Positions 45,764 to 55,504 are shown, counted from the stretch's first letter. The stretch: 64,000 nucleotides of DNA from Muribaculaceae bacterium (GCA_017557665.1 JAFYYI010000034.1:228291-292290), one strand, 5' to 3'. Notes: a model not told the origin generated them from the letters alone. Numbers and translations are program-made.

Positions 45764-48379
45764 TCATTTCACGACCACCTTGCGCGAGGCATTGTCACTG
45801 GCCACCACATAGATGCCTGCAGGGACTGAGACAGTGCTCTGCCTGCCATCCTGCACACTTGCCACACAATTACCGTCGAAATCATAGACCTCGAGCGACT
45901 CGCCAGAATTGTTGTCGATGAGGATGCCATCGGTCACAGGCACAGCCTGCCATTGATGGAGCACGCTATTAGACGGGCTATTGAGGATGATATTAATGAG
46001 CATGATGGCATCAGTAATATTGACTTCACTATCCTCGTTGACATCTGCTGCAACGAAGTCAAACACGCTGGGAGTGCTGTCCAACACATGATTAATCAGA
46101 CTCATCACATCACTGATGGTCACCTCGCCATCCATATTCACATCTCCACGTATTACCGGCCGGTTGGTAACCGTTCCCTTAACATCGGCATAGGCGCTTG
46201 CCTGACTGGTTTGTGCAGCTACCGTGCCGTGGAATGTGCCTACCGTTGCAGTGCTTGCCAATCTCACGTAGAACACCTCTCCCGACGGGTCAAGCGTCAA
46301 CGTGTTGCTCCAGTTCGTCCTGTCAAGACTCAACTGGAACTGGTCATCGACGGTCAATGTGATGTTCTCGTTATTGTTCTCGGAAGAAACACTACCCATG
46401 ACGATGCTTGACTCGCCATCCTGGAGAGCCGTGATAGTGTCCAAAGGAGTTATGGACAGCGACGCCAACGCCTCCTTGTTGGCAGTCAGGTTCACAGTCA
46501 CACTCACCTCACTGCTTGAAATCGTCAACGTGCCCGTGGCATCACCAACAGCCGAGGAGGTATAGGTTACCGTCACCCTGGATCCAGCGTTAGCATTATT
46601 GGCGCTAATCATCGATGGCGTTACCGAGAAACCCTCACCTGTCACGCGGACACTCAAAGTCTTGGTCAAGTCTTCGCCCTTAACAGTGATGGTCTTGCTC
46701 ACCGAAGTGCCCGTTGCAGGTATGGTGCCCACATTCACCGTCGAGCCGTCAACCGGTTCGGTGATCACGGGATTGGTCACAGGAGTGGTTGCAGCGCTTG
46801 TGATGGCAATGTCATCGATATTCAAGCGAGCACCTGCCGTCTGTTGAATCTTGAAACGCACGTTGCCCGTAACGTTCGAGTTGAAAATATACTGCTGCCA
46901 TGTCGTGGTAGGCGTGCAAGTTCCAACAGCCGTCCACGTGGAGCCGGCATTGGTGCTATAGAGGACTTGCAGCGTGGGGCTCGTTTCGTTGCTGCTCCAA
47001 TTTGCGGCATAGAACGTAATCTTGCTGGCACCATCGGTGAGGTCCTCGGCCATTTCAATATAGGAATTGGCATTCTTGCCGAAGCGGCAGCTCATGGCAC
47101 CGTTGGTGTGAGGATCACCCGAATAAACGCCGACATTGTTGACGTTCCAGGCAAAGGCATTGCCCTGGATGAATGTATTGGCATAGTTACCATAGCCATC
47201 ACAACCCTCCCAAGTCTCGATGGTCTCGGTGCCGCCACTGCTGCCGCCCGAGTTATAGGTTGCAGTCAACGTGACGCTGTTGCTCACCTCAGAGCTGGTG
47301 ATAGTCATTCGGCCAGTGGCATTGGTCGCAGTGCCATTATAGGTCACTGTGACTGATGTTCCGGCATTCACGGCTGCTGCCGAGAGCGTAGTCGGAGTCA
47401 CCGAGAAACCTGTTCCAGTAACGGCGACAGTGACCGATTGGGTCAGATAAACGCCCTTGACGGTTATGGTCTTGGTCACGCCACTACCCGTGTTGGTGCC
47501 CACGTTGATGGTCGAGCCATTCTGCGGAGACGAAATCACGGGATCGGTCGAAGCGCTTCCAGTCCAAGGTGTACCCACCCTGTTACCCCAGAGGAACTCT
47601 GCCAACTCGGGATGATCGATAAACGGATTACGGTTGTGCTGAATGTTGTAAACTGCCTCGTTGCGGTTGATTTCAAGTACGCTCACAGGGTCATTACGGT
47701 GCCATTCCAGCAACTGGCTGATGGCCCACGGGGTGAGGTGCTGATAGGTGCTGTTAGTGAACACGGCACTGCCTTCGTCCTGAGTCCAGGTACCCACTTG
47801 GTGCATGTAGCGCACCACCATATAGAAATAAGTACGCGCGAAGTCGCCTTTGTATTCGTCGGCGACCTCAAACACCGTGCCTGTATATCCGCTATGGGTG
47901 CAACGTCCCAGCTTGCCGGTACCCCTCGCCGAGCCATTGGCACAGTCGCCGAAGGGGTGGTTGTCACGCTCGGCATTCACCCAGCCATCAACGGGATAAA
48001 TATGGAACAAGTCGGAGTACATCGTATCCGTATCCGCTGAACCGCCACCCCACCAACTTTTGGGAACCGAGTGCTCTTTGTTGTAGCAATCACCGATGCC
48101 GCTATAGTTGCCGCACTGGTCGGTCTGATAGGTGTACTGGGTGGTGGAATAACGGTCGAGAATGATGCCGTTGGTACAGTCAGTCGACTGGAATTTCTCC
48201 CACAACTTATTGTAATAGATTCTGTAGTGACCATGGATCTTTTGGTGCAACGATAGCATCAATTGCTGATCGCTTTTACCCATGGCGCCATTGTAGTAGC
48301 CAGAGGGGATAGCCGCCGTCGCCTGGAGCCCGCTCAAGGCCATAAAAAACAGCATGAGGTTAAATAGATTCTTCTTCAT
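45764..48379 (-). CDS. Secreted EndA-type nuclease with repeat, dockerin-like and C-terminal sorting domains
   Basis: An 871-residue exported protein from the ATG at 48379. The signal peptide is MKKNLFNLMLFFMALSG...ATAA. The endonuclease I domain covers about 25-265, with NKEHSVPKSWW and FHIYPVDGWVNAERDNHPFG as the active-site blocks. Two similar Ig-like repeats (TITVKGVYLTQSVTV and TITVKGEDLTKTLSV) flank a jelly-roll-like domain beginning ETWEGCDGYGNYAN. Two dockerin-like calcium loops follow (NMDGEVTISDVMSLINHVL and NEDSEVNITDAIMLIN), then a short beta tail (SLEVYDFDGNCVAS, GIYVVASDNASRKVVVK). That tail resembles type IX secretion sorting domains. It probably degrades extracellular nucleic acid. 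Confidence 0.88.
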   Translation of the reverse strand: MKKNLFNLMLFFMALSGLQATAAIPSGYYNGAMGKSDQQLMLSLHQKIHGHYRIYYNKLWEKFQSTDCTNGIILDRYSTTQYTYQTDQCGNYSGIGDCYNKEHSVPKSWWGGGSADTDTMYSDLFHIYPVDGWVNAERDNHPFGDCANGSARGTGKLGRCTHSGYTGTVFEVADEYKGDFARTYFYMVVRYMHQVGTWTQDEGSAVFTNSTYQHLTPWAISQLLEWHRNDPVSVLEINRNEAVYNIQHNRNPFIDHPELAEFLWGNRVGTPWTGSASTDPVISSPQNGSTINVGTNTGSGVTKTITVKGVYLTQSVTVAVTGTGFSVTPTTLSAAAVNAGTSVTVTYNGTATNATGRMTITSSEVSNSVTLTATYNSGGSSGGTETIETWEGCDGYGNYANTFIQGNAFAWNVNNVGVYSGDPHTNGAMSCRFGKNANSYIEMAEDLTDGASKITFYAANWSSNETSPTLQVLYSTNAGSTWTAVGTCTPTTTWQQYIFNSNVTGNVRFKIQQTAGARLNIDDIAITSAATTPVTNPVITEPVDGSTVNVGTIPATGTSVSKTITVKGEDLTKTLSVRVTGEGFSVTPSMISANNANAGSRVTVTYTSSAVGDATGTLTISSSEVSVTVNLTANKEALASLSITPLDTITALQDGESSIVMGSVSSENNNENITLTVDDQFQLSLDRTNWSNTLTLDPSGEVFYVRLASTATVGTFHGTVAAQTSQASAYADVKGTVTNRPVIRGDVNMDGEVTISDVMSLINHVLDSTPSVFDFVAADVNEDSEVNITDAIMLINIILNSPSNSVLHQWQAVPVTDGILIDNNSGESLEVYDFDGNCVASVQDGRQSTVSVPAGIYVVASDNASRKVVVK

Positions 48380-48417
48380 TTCGTGTATATTAATAATGAA
48401 TAGCATGATTTTGTGTG

Positions 48418-48446
48418 CAAAGGTACGACTTTTGTTTGAAGTCAAG
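48418..48446 (-). promoter_or_regulatory. Promoter of the nuclease gene
   Basis: On the minus strand TACCTTTG (48418-48425) fits TAnnTTTG. The -33 element is a weaker CTTG at 48443-48446 with a 17-nt spacer. Confidence 0.5.
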
Positions 48447-48603
48447 AAAGACATGAAAAACTATTTTAGCTATTAATCAATTACACTGCCTTTTGTGTGG
48501 ATAAACTGACCTGAAACGTTGGATGAACCGGGTGGCAGACAGTTTCATTGTTTTTTTGATTTGGATTCAGTGAGCCGATGGGGTTTTTATGAAGCATTTT
48601 TTA

Positions 48604-48611
48604 TATATTTG
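48604..48611 (+). promoter_or_regulatory. Probable -7 box of the amylase gene
   Basis: TATATTTG fits TAnnTTTG, 40 bp ahead of the ATG. The -33 element is not clear. Confidence 0.5.
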
Positions 48612-48651
48612 TAGCGAAATTATTATCCGACCATTCAAAGACTGAAACAAT

Positions 48652-51600
48652 ATGAGAACTGCCATTTTCAAGTTGACTGTACTGCTGTTGCTGGCCATGA
48701 CAGCCTCGCAGCAGGCTTGGGGCTCCTTTGTGGGCCCACGCAACGACTTTCGTGACGAGAGCATCTACTTTGTGATCACGACCCGTTTCTATGACGGAGA
48801 TCCTGACAATAATGCCCAATGCTGGGACGGTGCCAATGCCAACCATGGCGACCCGTGCTGGCGCGGAGATTTCAAGGGACTGATCGACAAACTGGATTAC
48901 ATCAAGGCTCTGGGGTTCACTGCCGTGTGGGTCACACCGATTGTTGAGAACGCGTCAGGCCTGGACTATCACGGCTACCATGCGAGCAACTTTAGCCGCG
49001 TTGACCACCGCTACGAGAGCGGAGACACCACATTCCAGACACTCATCGACGAGGCTCACGCCCGTGGCATGAAGGTCATTCTGGACATTGTGCTGAATCA
49101 CACGGGAAACTTCGGCGAGGAACACCTGTGCAAACTATTCACACGCGACCGAGAGGCCAACCAGTTCAAGCTCAACGAGTGCATGCTGCCCTACACCACC
49201 GACTCGGTTGGCGGCCGTCTGCCAACAAACTACAGCAGCCTGCCAGCAGGGCAGCAATATGACGCCCGCTTGAAGCAGATGAAGAATACCGACAATCAGA
49301 ATCACGACACTCACAACTACTGGCACCACTTCGGCCAATTCAATTGGGACGACAACACGCGATGGTGGGCCCAGATTGCAGGAGACTGCGTGGACCTGAA
49401 CACCGAGAACCCTGCCGTTGCCGAGTACCTCATCGACTGTTACGGCACTTTCATCAAGATGGGCGTTGACGGCTTCCGCATCGACACCGGCGGCCACATC
49501 TCGCGCCTGACATTCAATAAGATTTATGTACCTGCCTTTAAAGCGCTGGGCGAGCAATACAAGAGCAAACGCTTGAATCAGGCCGAGTTTTTCCTCTACA
49601 CCGAGGTGTGTGCCCGCTACCAGGGCAGTGTGACCTACCGCAACCAGCCGGCGTTATCACCCTACTTCTACACCTGGGCCGAAAACAAGAACTACAGTTG
49701 GAACAATGACCCGACCTATTGGGACGGCATCGCCATCTATGAGAGCACCGACCTGAACTCGCTGGACAACATCGGCTCCTGCCAACAGATGTATGCCGAC
49801 AACAATAAGGAAACCAGCAGCGCTATGCCGACCTCGAACAATGCCGTACTTGACGGCAACAGCTACCACGCGCCCGACGTGAGCCGCGCCTCGGGCCTGA
49901 ACGTCATCGATTTTCCTGTTCACTACTCGTTCCATAACATTGGCAGCGTGTGGAGCCTCGCCCTGAACGGCGACAAATACTACAATGATGCCACCTATAA
50001 TGTCGTGTATGTCGACAGCCACGACTACAGCCCCGGGCCTAACGACAACATCCGTTTCAACGAGGGCACGGCGCAATGGGCCGAGAACTTGTCGCTGATG
50101 TTCACTTTCCGCGGCATCCCTTGCCTTTACTATGGCAGTGAAATCGAGTTCAAGGCCGGCAAGACCATTGATCCGGGCGGCAACGGCTCCCTTAAGGACA
50201 GTGGCCGAGCCTACTATGGAGGTTACATCAAGGGAAATGTCACCGTGAATGACTTCGGCCAAGCGAGCGGCGCTACTGGCAACCTTGCAGCCACACTCTC
50301 CAAACCCCTTGTCAAACACCTGCAGCGATTGAACTGCATCCGCCAAGCCGTACCCGCCCTGCGCAAGGGCCAGTACAGCACCAGCGGCTGCAGTTCCACT
50401 GGCGGTTATGCCTTCAAGCGCCGCTACACCGACAGCACGACCGACAGCTATGTGCTGGTGACCATCAATGGCCCCGCAACCTTCTCGGGCGTGCTAAACG
50501 GCACCTACACCGACTGCATCACCGGCGATGTCAAGACTGTGACCAACGGCAGCCTGACCACCACGTCATGCAGCGGCAAGGGCAATATGCGCATCTATGT
50601 GCTCTCGACCAACCTCACTCCCGCTCCGGGTAAAATCGGAGAGGACGGCCCCTACCTGTACACCAGCAGTCCCAACAACGGCACCGTGCTCAGCTATGAC
50701 GGCACCGAGGAGGAACTGTCGAGCAATGACGGCGAGGGTAACGGCACGTCACCTGTCACCCCACCCCTTGAGGAGTATGAGCCCAGCTGCGAGGAGGATG
50801 ACATGAGCGTGTTCCTGGAAACCGGAACCAGTGTGAGCAACGTGACCACCTGGGTGTGGAACAGCAGCACAAACTTCACTGGCGGTTCATGGCCCGGTCA
50901 AGCAATGACGCTAATGGGCACCACCAATGGCGGCACACGCAAAATCTGGAAGTGGACCTACCAAGGCAGCAACACCGGCGACCCGACTGGCATCATCTTC
51001 GTTACCGACGGCCAGCAGACTTCGGACCTGACCTTCCGTAACCACGGCTACTATATCGATGGCACGTGGCATCACGAGGTGACCAATTACACTTCGCCCG
51101 CCCCCACCTTGAGCATCGATAAGGCCAGTGGCCACTACGAGGGCAGCGTGACCGTCACCATAACAGCCAGCGAGAGCGACGCCGTCATCGTCTATACCAC
51201 CAACGGCACCACGCCCACCGCTGGAAGCAGCCAAGCCACGGGCCATGTAACCCTCACCTTCACCGACAACACCGTCCTGACCGCCGGTGTACTGTTTGAG
51301 GGCAAGGTGCGCAACGTGATTCAACGTGAATACATTTTCCACGGCTTTGTGCCCTATACCGCCACCGTTTATATCAAGGATCCTACCTTAGCCCCCAACA
51401 ACTGGAGCAGCGTATGGATTTACGCTTGGGACAGCTCTGGCACCCTGAACGACAGCTGGCCCGGGGTTCAGATTACAGGCACCAAGATCGTTAAGGGCCA
51501 AAAGTTCTATTACCGCAGCTTTAACGTCGATAGTGAGGACTACAGCTTCAATGTCGTGCTCAGCCAGGGTGACAACCAGCATCAGAGTGAAGACGTGACA

Positions 51601-51882
51601 GGCATCAGCAAGGACATCTATCTGGAGGTCACTTCAACGACCAACAAATATACCGTAGCCGATGTCACAGATCAGTACACCAGCTACCTGATCGGTGACT
51701 TGAATAATGACGGTGAGGTGAACATCAGCGACGTCATCAACCTCATTAACATCATTCTATCGAGTGAGCCCCTAGATGAAGAAATGCATATTCGTTGTGA
51801 TATCAATAGCGATAAAGAAGTGAATATCAGCGATGTAATTGTTCTTATCAACTTAATTTTGAATAATAAATCAAAAATTTAA
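48652..51882 (+). CDS. Secreted GH13 alpha-amylase with starch-binding and dockerin-like domains
   Basis: A 1076-residue exported glycoside hydrolase. The signal peptide is MRTAIFKLTVLLLLAMTASQQAWG. The GH13 barrel spans about 30-560 with region I ILDIVLNHTG, nucleophile Asp278 in GFRIDTGG, acid/base Glu318 in LYTEVCAR and Asp458 in VDSHDYSP. It is followed by a beta domain. A CBM26-like domain sits at about 717-815 (WVWNSS, GSWPGQAM), a chitobiase-C-terminal-like domain at 817-890 and a second CBM26-like domain at 905-1005 (VWIYAWDSS, SWPGVQI). Two dockerin-like repeats close the protein. It probably degrades starch outside the cell. Confidence 0.93.
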   Translation: MRTAIFKLTVLLLLAMTASQQAWGSFVGPRNDFRDESIYFVITTRFYDGDPDNNAQCWDGANANHGDPCWRGDFKGLIDKLDYIKALGFTAVWVTPIVENASGLDYHGYHASNFSRVDHRYESGDTTFQTLIDEAHARGMKVILDIVLNHTGNFGEEHLCKLFTRDREANQFKLNECMLPYTTDSVGGRLPTNYSSLPAGQQYDARLKQMKNTDNQNHDTHNYWHHFGQFNWDDNTRWWAQIAGDCVDLNTENPAVAEYLIDCYGTFIKMGVDGFRIDTGGHISRLTFNKIYVPAFKALGEQYKSKRLNQAEFFLYTEVCARYQGSVTYRNQPALSPYFYTWAENKNYSWNNDPTYWDGIAIYESTDLNSLDNIGSCQQMYADNNKETSSAMPTSNNAVLDGNSYHAPDVSRASGLNVIDFPVHYSFHNIGSVWSLALNGDKYYNDATYNVVYVDSHDYSPGPNDNIRFNEGTAQWAENLSLMFTFRGIPCLYYGSEIEFKAGKTIDPGGNGSLKDSGRAYYGGYIKGNVTVNDFGQASGATGNLAATLSKPLVKHLQRLNCIRQAVPALRKGQYSTSGCSSTGGYAFKRRYTDSTTDSYVLVTINGPATFSGVLNGTYTDCITGDVKTVTNGSLTTTSCSGKGNMRIYVLSTNLTPAPGKIGEDGPYLYTSSPNNGTVLSYDGTEEELSSNDGEGNGTSPVTPPLEEYEPSCEEDDMSVFLETGTSVSNVTTWVWNSSTNFTGGSWPGQAMTLMGTTNGGTRKIWKWTYQGSNTGDPTGIIFVTDGQQTSDLTFRNHGYYIDGTWHHEVTNYTSPAPTLSIDKASGHYEGSVTVTITASESDAVIVYTTNGTTPTAGSSQATGHVTLTFTDNTVLTAGVLFEGKVRNVIQREYIFHGFVPYTATVYIKDPTLAPNNWSSVWIYAWDSSGTLNDSWPGVQITGTKIVKGQKFYYRSFNVDSEDYSFNVVLSQGDNQHQSEDVTGISKDIYLEVTSTTNKYTVADVTDQYTSYLIGDLNNDGEVNISDVINLINIILSSEPLDEEMHIRCDINSDKEVNISDVIVLINLILNNKSKI

Positions 51883-52001
51883 TCGTTATTTAGCGAAATT
51901 TAACACTTTTCTTTACCGCTATTATAATCAATGGCAGTAATTTTGCAACGCATTTTTTGGGTAATAATTTTTTTCATAAGGTAAAGATTTAAGAGATTGA
52001 G

Positions 52002-52027
52002 ATAGCCTCGCCGTGACGGCGGGGCTA
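52002..52027 (+). terminator. Hairpin after the amylase gene
   Basis: ATAGCCTCGCCG pairs with CGGCGGGGCTAT (12 bp, one G-U pair) around a TGA loop. The downstream T content is low. It ends the otherwise AT-rich 240-bp gap to the next gene. Confidence 0.6.
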
Positions 52028-52063
52028 TTCAATTATGTGAAAAGAGTATTTTTAAGAGTTGGA

Positions 52064-52095
52064 TTTGGTGAAATAAGAAAAAAGGAGTAATTTCG
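52064..52095 (+). promoter_or_regulatory. Promoter of the thioredoxin-like lipoprotein gene
   Basis: TTTG (52064-52067), a 20-nt spacer and TAATTTCG (52088-52095, one base off TAnnTTTG). The leader is about 25 nt. Confidence 0.55.
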
Positions 52096-52121
52096 CACGT
52101 TTTTTAGAATCATATCAAAAA

Positions 52122-53201
52122 ATGAAAAAAATATTCTTGATGATCATTGCCGCTATCGCATTAACGGCATGTAACGGTAACAAATTTCACGTTGACGGCA
52201 CGGTAGAAGGAGCCAGCGACACCACCCTCGTTCTCGAGCAGTCGAGCAACGGCGAGTGGCACATTATTGACAGCATCAAGGTAGACAAGAACGGCAAGTT
52301 CAGTATCAGCGCCGATGCCCCCGAGGTACCAAGCATCTATCAACTGCGTTTTGGCAACCAAGCCATCTGCTTCCCCATCGACAGCCTCGACAAACTGACC
52401 ATCACGGCCAAGTTGCCTGACTTTGCGCGCGATTACACCGTCAGCGGCAGTGCACATGCCGAACAAGTGATGAAGATTGACAAGGATGCTCTGCAGTTTG
52501 CCGGCGGCAAGGGCACCGAAGCCGAGCGCCAAGCCTGGAAAGACAAGCTTGCCCGCCAGATAGCGTCGGACCCCGGCAGCATTGTGGCCTATTATACCAT
52601 CAACAAATATATCGACGGTAAGCCGCTGTTCGACCCGATGAATGACAATGACCTGCGCTTCATCGGCGCCGTGGCCAACGCGTTTAACTCCTTCCGTCCC
52701 AACGACCCCCGCACCGACTATCTCAAGAGCGTCTTCCTTGACGGCCAGCGTCGCCGCCGTGCCGCCGCAGCACCCTCTGACACCGTCTATGCCGATGTTG
52801 CTACGCTCATCGACATCAAGCTCCAGGACTACACCGGCAAGGATTACAGCCTGTCGAAGGTCGCTACCGATAACCGCATCGTCGTGCTGAATTTCACGGC
52901 TTATGCCGCCGAATTCTCACCTCAACTCAACAAATTGCTCAACGACATCTATCAGAGCTATAATGGCCGTGGCGTGGCCATCTACCAAGTGAGCCTGGAT
53001 CAAGACAACGTCCTGTGGCGCGAAGCAGCCAAGAACCTGCCGTGGATTACCGTATATGACCCGCTGGGCGTTAATTCCCAAACTGTGGGGGCCTATAACC
53101 TGATGGGCATACCCACCTCGTTCATCATCCGTAACGGAGAGATTGTTGAACGCATTGAGGATGCCGCCAACCTGAAAACGGCTTTAGCGCGATACTTATA
53201 G
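52122..53201 (+). CDS. Thioredoxin-fold lipoprotein without active-site cysteines (DUF4369-like N terminus)
   Basis: A 359-residue lipoprotein with signal MKKIFLMIIAAIALTAC, lipidated at Cys17. The N-terminal domain (about 20-120) is the beta-rich DUF4369 type seen in Bacteroidetes thiol-disulfide proteins. The C-terminal thioredoxin-like domain (about 222-359) has the expected strand NRIVVLNFTAYAAEFSPQLN, but the CxxC site is replaced by residues without cysteine (YAAEF). The cis-Pro segment LMGIPTSFII is kept. It therefore probably does not do dithiol chemistry and may bind or scaffold instead. Envelope location, facing the periplasm or surface. Confidence 0.85.
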   Translation: MKKIFLMIIAAIALTACNGNKFHVDGTVEGASDTTLVLEQSSNGEWHIIDSIKVDKNGKFSISADAPEVPSIYQLRFGNQAICFPIDSLDKLTITAKLPDFARDYTVSGSAHAEQVMKIDKDALQFAGGKGTEAERQAWKDKLARQIASDPGSIVAYYTINKYIDGKPLFDPMNDNDLRFIGAVANAFNSFRPNDPRTDYLKSVFLDGQRRRRAAAAPSDTVYADVATLIDIKLQDYTGKDYSLSKVATDNRIVVLNFTAYAAEFSPQLNKLLNDIYQSYNGRGVAIYQVSLDQDNVLWREAAKNLPWITVYDPLGVNSQTVGAYNLMGIPTSFIIRNGEIVERIEDAANLKTALARYL

Positions 53202-53222
53202 CATTATTTTCATGATAATGAG

Positions 53223-53253
53223 AAGCCCGAACCTCTTGATGAGTTTCGGGCTT
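53223..53253 (+). terminator. Terminator between the lipoprotein and GT genes
   Basis: AAGCCCGAA (53223-53231) pairs with TTCGGGCTT (53245-53253), extended by CTC/GAG at the loop side, then a T-rich stretch. Confidence 0.8.
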
Positions 53254-53310
53254 TGTTATTCTACAACAGATGTGGCTCAAATGTAAAATGCCTTGCAAGC
53301 CACCTTGTTC

Positions 53311-54432
53311 CTATTGTGCAAGCAGGGTGCTCCAGAAGTCCAGGTATCGCTGCGCCACGACTGAGGCCGCATTGTGTTTCTCGACAAAGGCACGGCTGGC
53401 ACGTGACATCTGTGGCAATTGGTCGCGGTTCTCGACAAGCCAGGAGAGTTTGTGGTCAATATCTCCCTCTTCCAGCGGCGATACATTGATGATGGGACGA
53501 TTGGCCTGTTCTCCGATAAAGTCGTAGAACTCGGGTTCCGCCCCCGACACGGCCACAAGGCCCTGTGCCATTCCGATGAGCGCATTGGTCGCCGGAGTAT
53601 AGCTGTAGAGCTGGTCCACAATCACATGGGACTCGCGCATGCGCCGTGTGTATTCACTGTAGGGCAGGTTCTCCACCACTTCCAACTCGGTGATGGCAGG
53701 ATAGCGGTCATGGACACGCTTCATTGCAGCGAGCAGGCGGTCGGTACCCTTGATGACATGCCGGTCGCGCTGGATGCCGATGAAGAGGCGGACCTTCTGG
53801 GGCGGCTCATTCAACGGGCGGAATTCAAGCGATTGGGTGTCGATGGGAAGTCCGGCATACGCCACACGCCCCCCCAAGAGAGGCTTGTAAGCGGCATAGT
53901 ACTCATAGAGGCATGCCACAACACCATCAATTCCTGCCAGGATGTGGTCGCTGTGCTCGCGCATGAACGGTTGTTTCCAGTTATCCTGCTGCTGTGCGAT
54001 ATACTCACTGGAGCCCACATAGGGGGAAGGCTCGTCACCCAGCATATAGTCACTGTAACGGTAGGTGTGCCCGTCATGGCAAGCATCATAGTAAACCATA
54101 TCGGTCGCCAGGGCCGACAGCACGATGCGACGGTTATTGGCCTTCAGGTAGTCAAAGACCCGAGCCACGCGGTGAGGTTTGAGCCTCAAGAAAATGGGAG
54201 ACGCTATCTCGACAATGTCATAGTCCTTCATCAGGGGCAAGGCCCGCTTGATGTCCATCAGATACTTCAACGCGCCCAGTTTGCCCGGGTGACGCACCAG
54301 ATTGATGTCGCGATGGGTGTCCATCCAACGAGAACCGTCGGATGCCACCGTCGCCTCATGCCCCATTCGCCGCAGTTCCTGGGCCAGACAATTATGCATA
54401 TTACTGGCATCGCCAGCGAACAAAATCTTCAT
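53311..54432 (-). CDS. Glycosyltransferase-like protein, GT4 type
   Basis: A 373-residue GT-B protein from the ATG at 54432; the frame extends 30 codons upstream, but MKILFAGDASNMHNCLAQEL is the natural start. The N-terminal fold has VASDGSRWMDTHRD and a conserved YDIVEIASPIFLRL. The donor domain reads FIGIQRDRHVIKGTDRLLAA, then QLYSYTPATNALIGMAQGLVAV in place of the usual E-x7-E motif. It is divergently transcribed from the GT2 gene at 54522. It may belong to another cell-surface glycan pathway. Substrate unknown. Confidence 0.82.
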   Translation of the reverse strand: MKILFAGDASNMHNCLAQELRRMGHEATVASDGSRWMDTHRDINLVRHPGKLGALKYLMDIKRALPLMKDYDIVEIASPIFLRLKPHRVARVFDYLKANNRRIVLSALATDMVYYDACHDGHTYRYSDYMLGDEPSPYVGSSEYIAQQQDNWKQPFMREHSDHILAGIDGVVACLYEYYAAYKPLLGGRVAYAGLPIDTQSLEFRPLNEPPQKVRLFIGIQRDRHVIKGTDRLLAAMKRVHDRYPAITELEVVENLPYSEYTRRMRESHVIVDQLYSYTPATNALIGMAQGLVAVSGAEPEFYDFIGEQANRPIINVSPLEEGDIDHKLSWLVENRDQLPQMSRASRAFVEKHNAASVVAQRYLDFWSTLLAQ

Positions 54433-54440
54433 TGCGAATG

Positions 54441-54472
54441 CAAAAGTAGGACATTTTTTGCACTTAATCAAA
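54441..54472 (-). promoter_or_regulatory. Promoter of the GT4-like gene
   Basis: On the minus strand TTTG (54469-54472), a 20-nt spacer and TACTTTTG (54441-54448). The start codon follows after only 8 bases, so the transcript would have almost no leader. Confidence 0.65.
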
Positions 54473-54488
54473 AAATGTAGTATCTTTA
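54457..54488 (+). promoter_or_regulatory. Promoter of the GT2 gene
   Basis: TTTG (54457-54460), a 20-nt spacer and TATCTTTA (54481-54488, one base off consensus). It overlaps the opposite promoter at 54441-54472. Confidence 0.6.
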
Positions 54489-54521
54489 CCCCGATAAAAA
54501 CGAGCAAAGAACCGTTTAACA

Positions 54522-55502
54522 ATGCAGGTTTCTGTCATCATACCCGTGTATAACCGTGCTGCCGTGGTGTCCACCACGCTGCAGACCGTGTTGGCCCAGA
54601 CTCATCGCCCCCTGCAGGTGGTGCTGGTGGACAACGACAGTACTGATGACTCGTTACAGATTCTGGAGCAGTTCAAGCGAGATCACGACAGCGATGATTT
54701 TCAGGTCATTGTCACCAGCGAGAGCCATCACACCGCCGGCGCGGCGCGCAACCGCGGCTTCGAGCATGCCACGGGTGAATGGGTGCTGTTCTTTGACAGC
54801 GACGACCTGATGGATGAGACTCTGGTGGCCTCCTACGTGGACCTCATCGAAAAAGCGCAAGGCAAGGGGAAAACGCTCGACCTGATCAGCGCCAAATCCA
54901 CGCTCATCTTTCCTGACGGGCGCCAGCGTTCAGCCCCCTTCCATCGTCATGACCTGTTTGCCCAACACATCCTGCACGGTCAACTGGCCACACAACGCTA
55001 TGCCGTCAGGCGCGAATTCTTTGCCTCGACCGACGGGTGGAACATCAACCTGCCGGGGTGGAACGACTGGGAACTTGGACTGAGGCTCCTGCTGGCATCT
55101 CCGCGCGTGGCCTATCTGGGCGGCCTACCCCACGTCATCATCAACCACAACGGTGCCGATTCCATCACGGGCACTGAGTTTCACAGCCGCCAAGGGAGGT
55201 GGGAACACGTCATCGACATCATGAAGGGCGAGGTGCAAAGCTCCAGGCTCAAAAAGGAACACAAGATCCGCTTTAACCGTCTGTTAGAGTACCGTCGCCT
55301 GGTGCTGGCGGCACAGTATCAACGCGAGGGCTTCCCCGATTTGGCCAAGCCCCTGTGCCAACAGGCCTACCGTGCCTTGAGTGACAGCTATGGCCGCAAC
55401 TTGCACTGGCGCTGGTTCGTCGGCCCGGTAACCCGCCGCCTGTTCTCACGCATCGCCTCGGGCAAGCGCGGCTCGGCCCGCATCGCCCGTTTGCTATACT
55501 AA
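54522..55502 (+). CDS. Glycosyltransferase, GT2 family
   Basis: A 326-residue GT-A enzyme with VSVIIPVYNRAAVVSTTLQT at 3-22, VDNDSTDDS at 36-44 and DSDD at 92-95. LPGWNDWELGLRLL in the middle is common in this group. The C terminus is basic. It is transcribed alone and is followed directly by a strong hairpin. Its partner may be the divergent GT4-like gene. Substrate unknown. Confidence 0.9.
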   Translation: MQVSVIIPVYNRAAVVSTTLQTVLAQTHRPLQVVLVDNDSTDDSLQILEQFKRDHDSDDFQVIVTSESHHTAGAARNRGFEHATGEWVLFFDSDDLMDETLVASYVDLIEKAQGKGKTLDLISAKSTLIFPDGRQRSAPFHRHDLFAQHILHGQLATQRYAVRREFFASTDGWNINLPGWNDWELGLRLLLASPRVAYLGGLPHVIINHNGADSITGTEFHSRQGRWEHVIDIMKGEVQSSRLKKEHKIRFNRLLEYRRLVLAAQYQREGFPDLAKPLCQQAYRALSDSYGRNLHWRWFVGPVTRRLFSRIASGKRGSARIARLLY

Positions 55503-55504
55503 AA

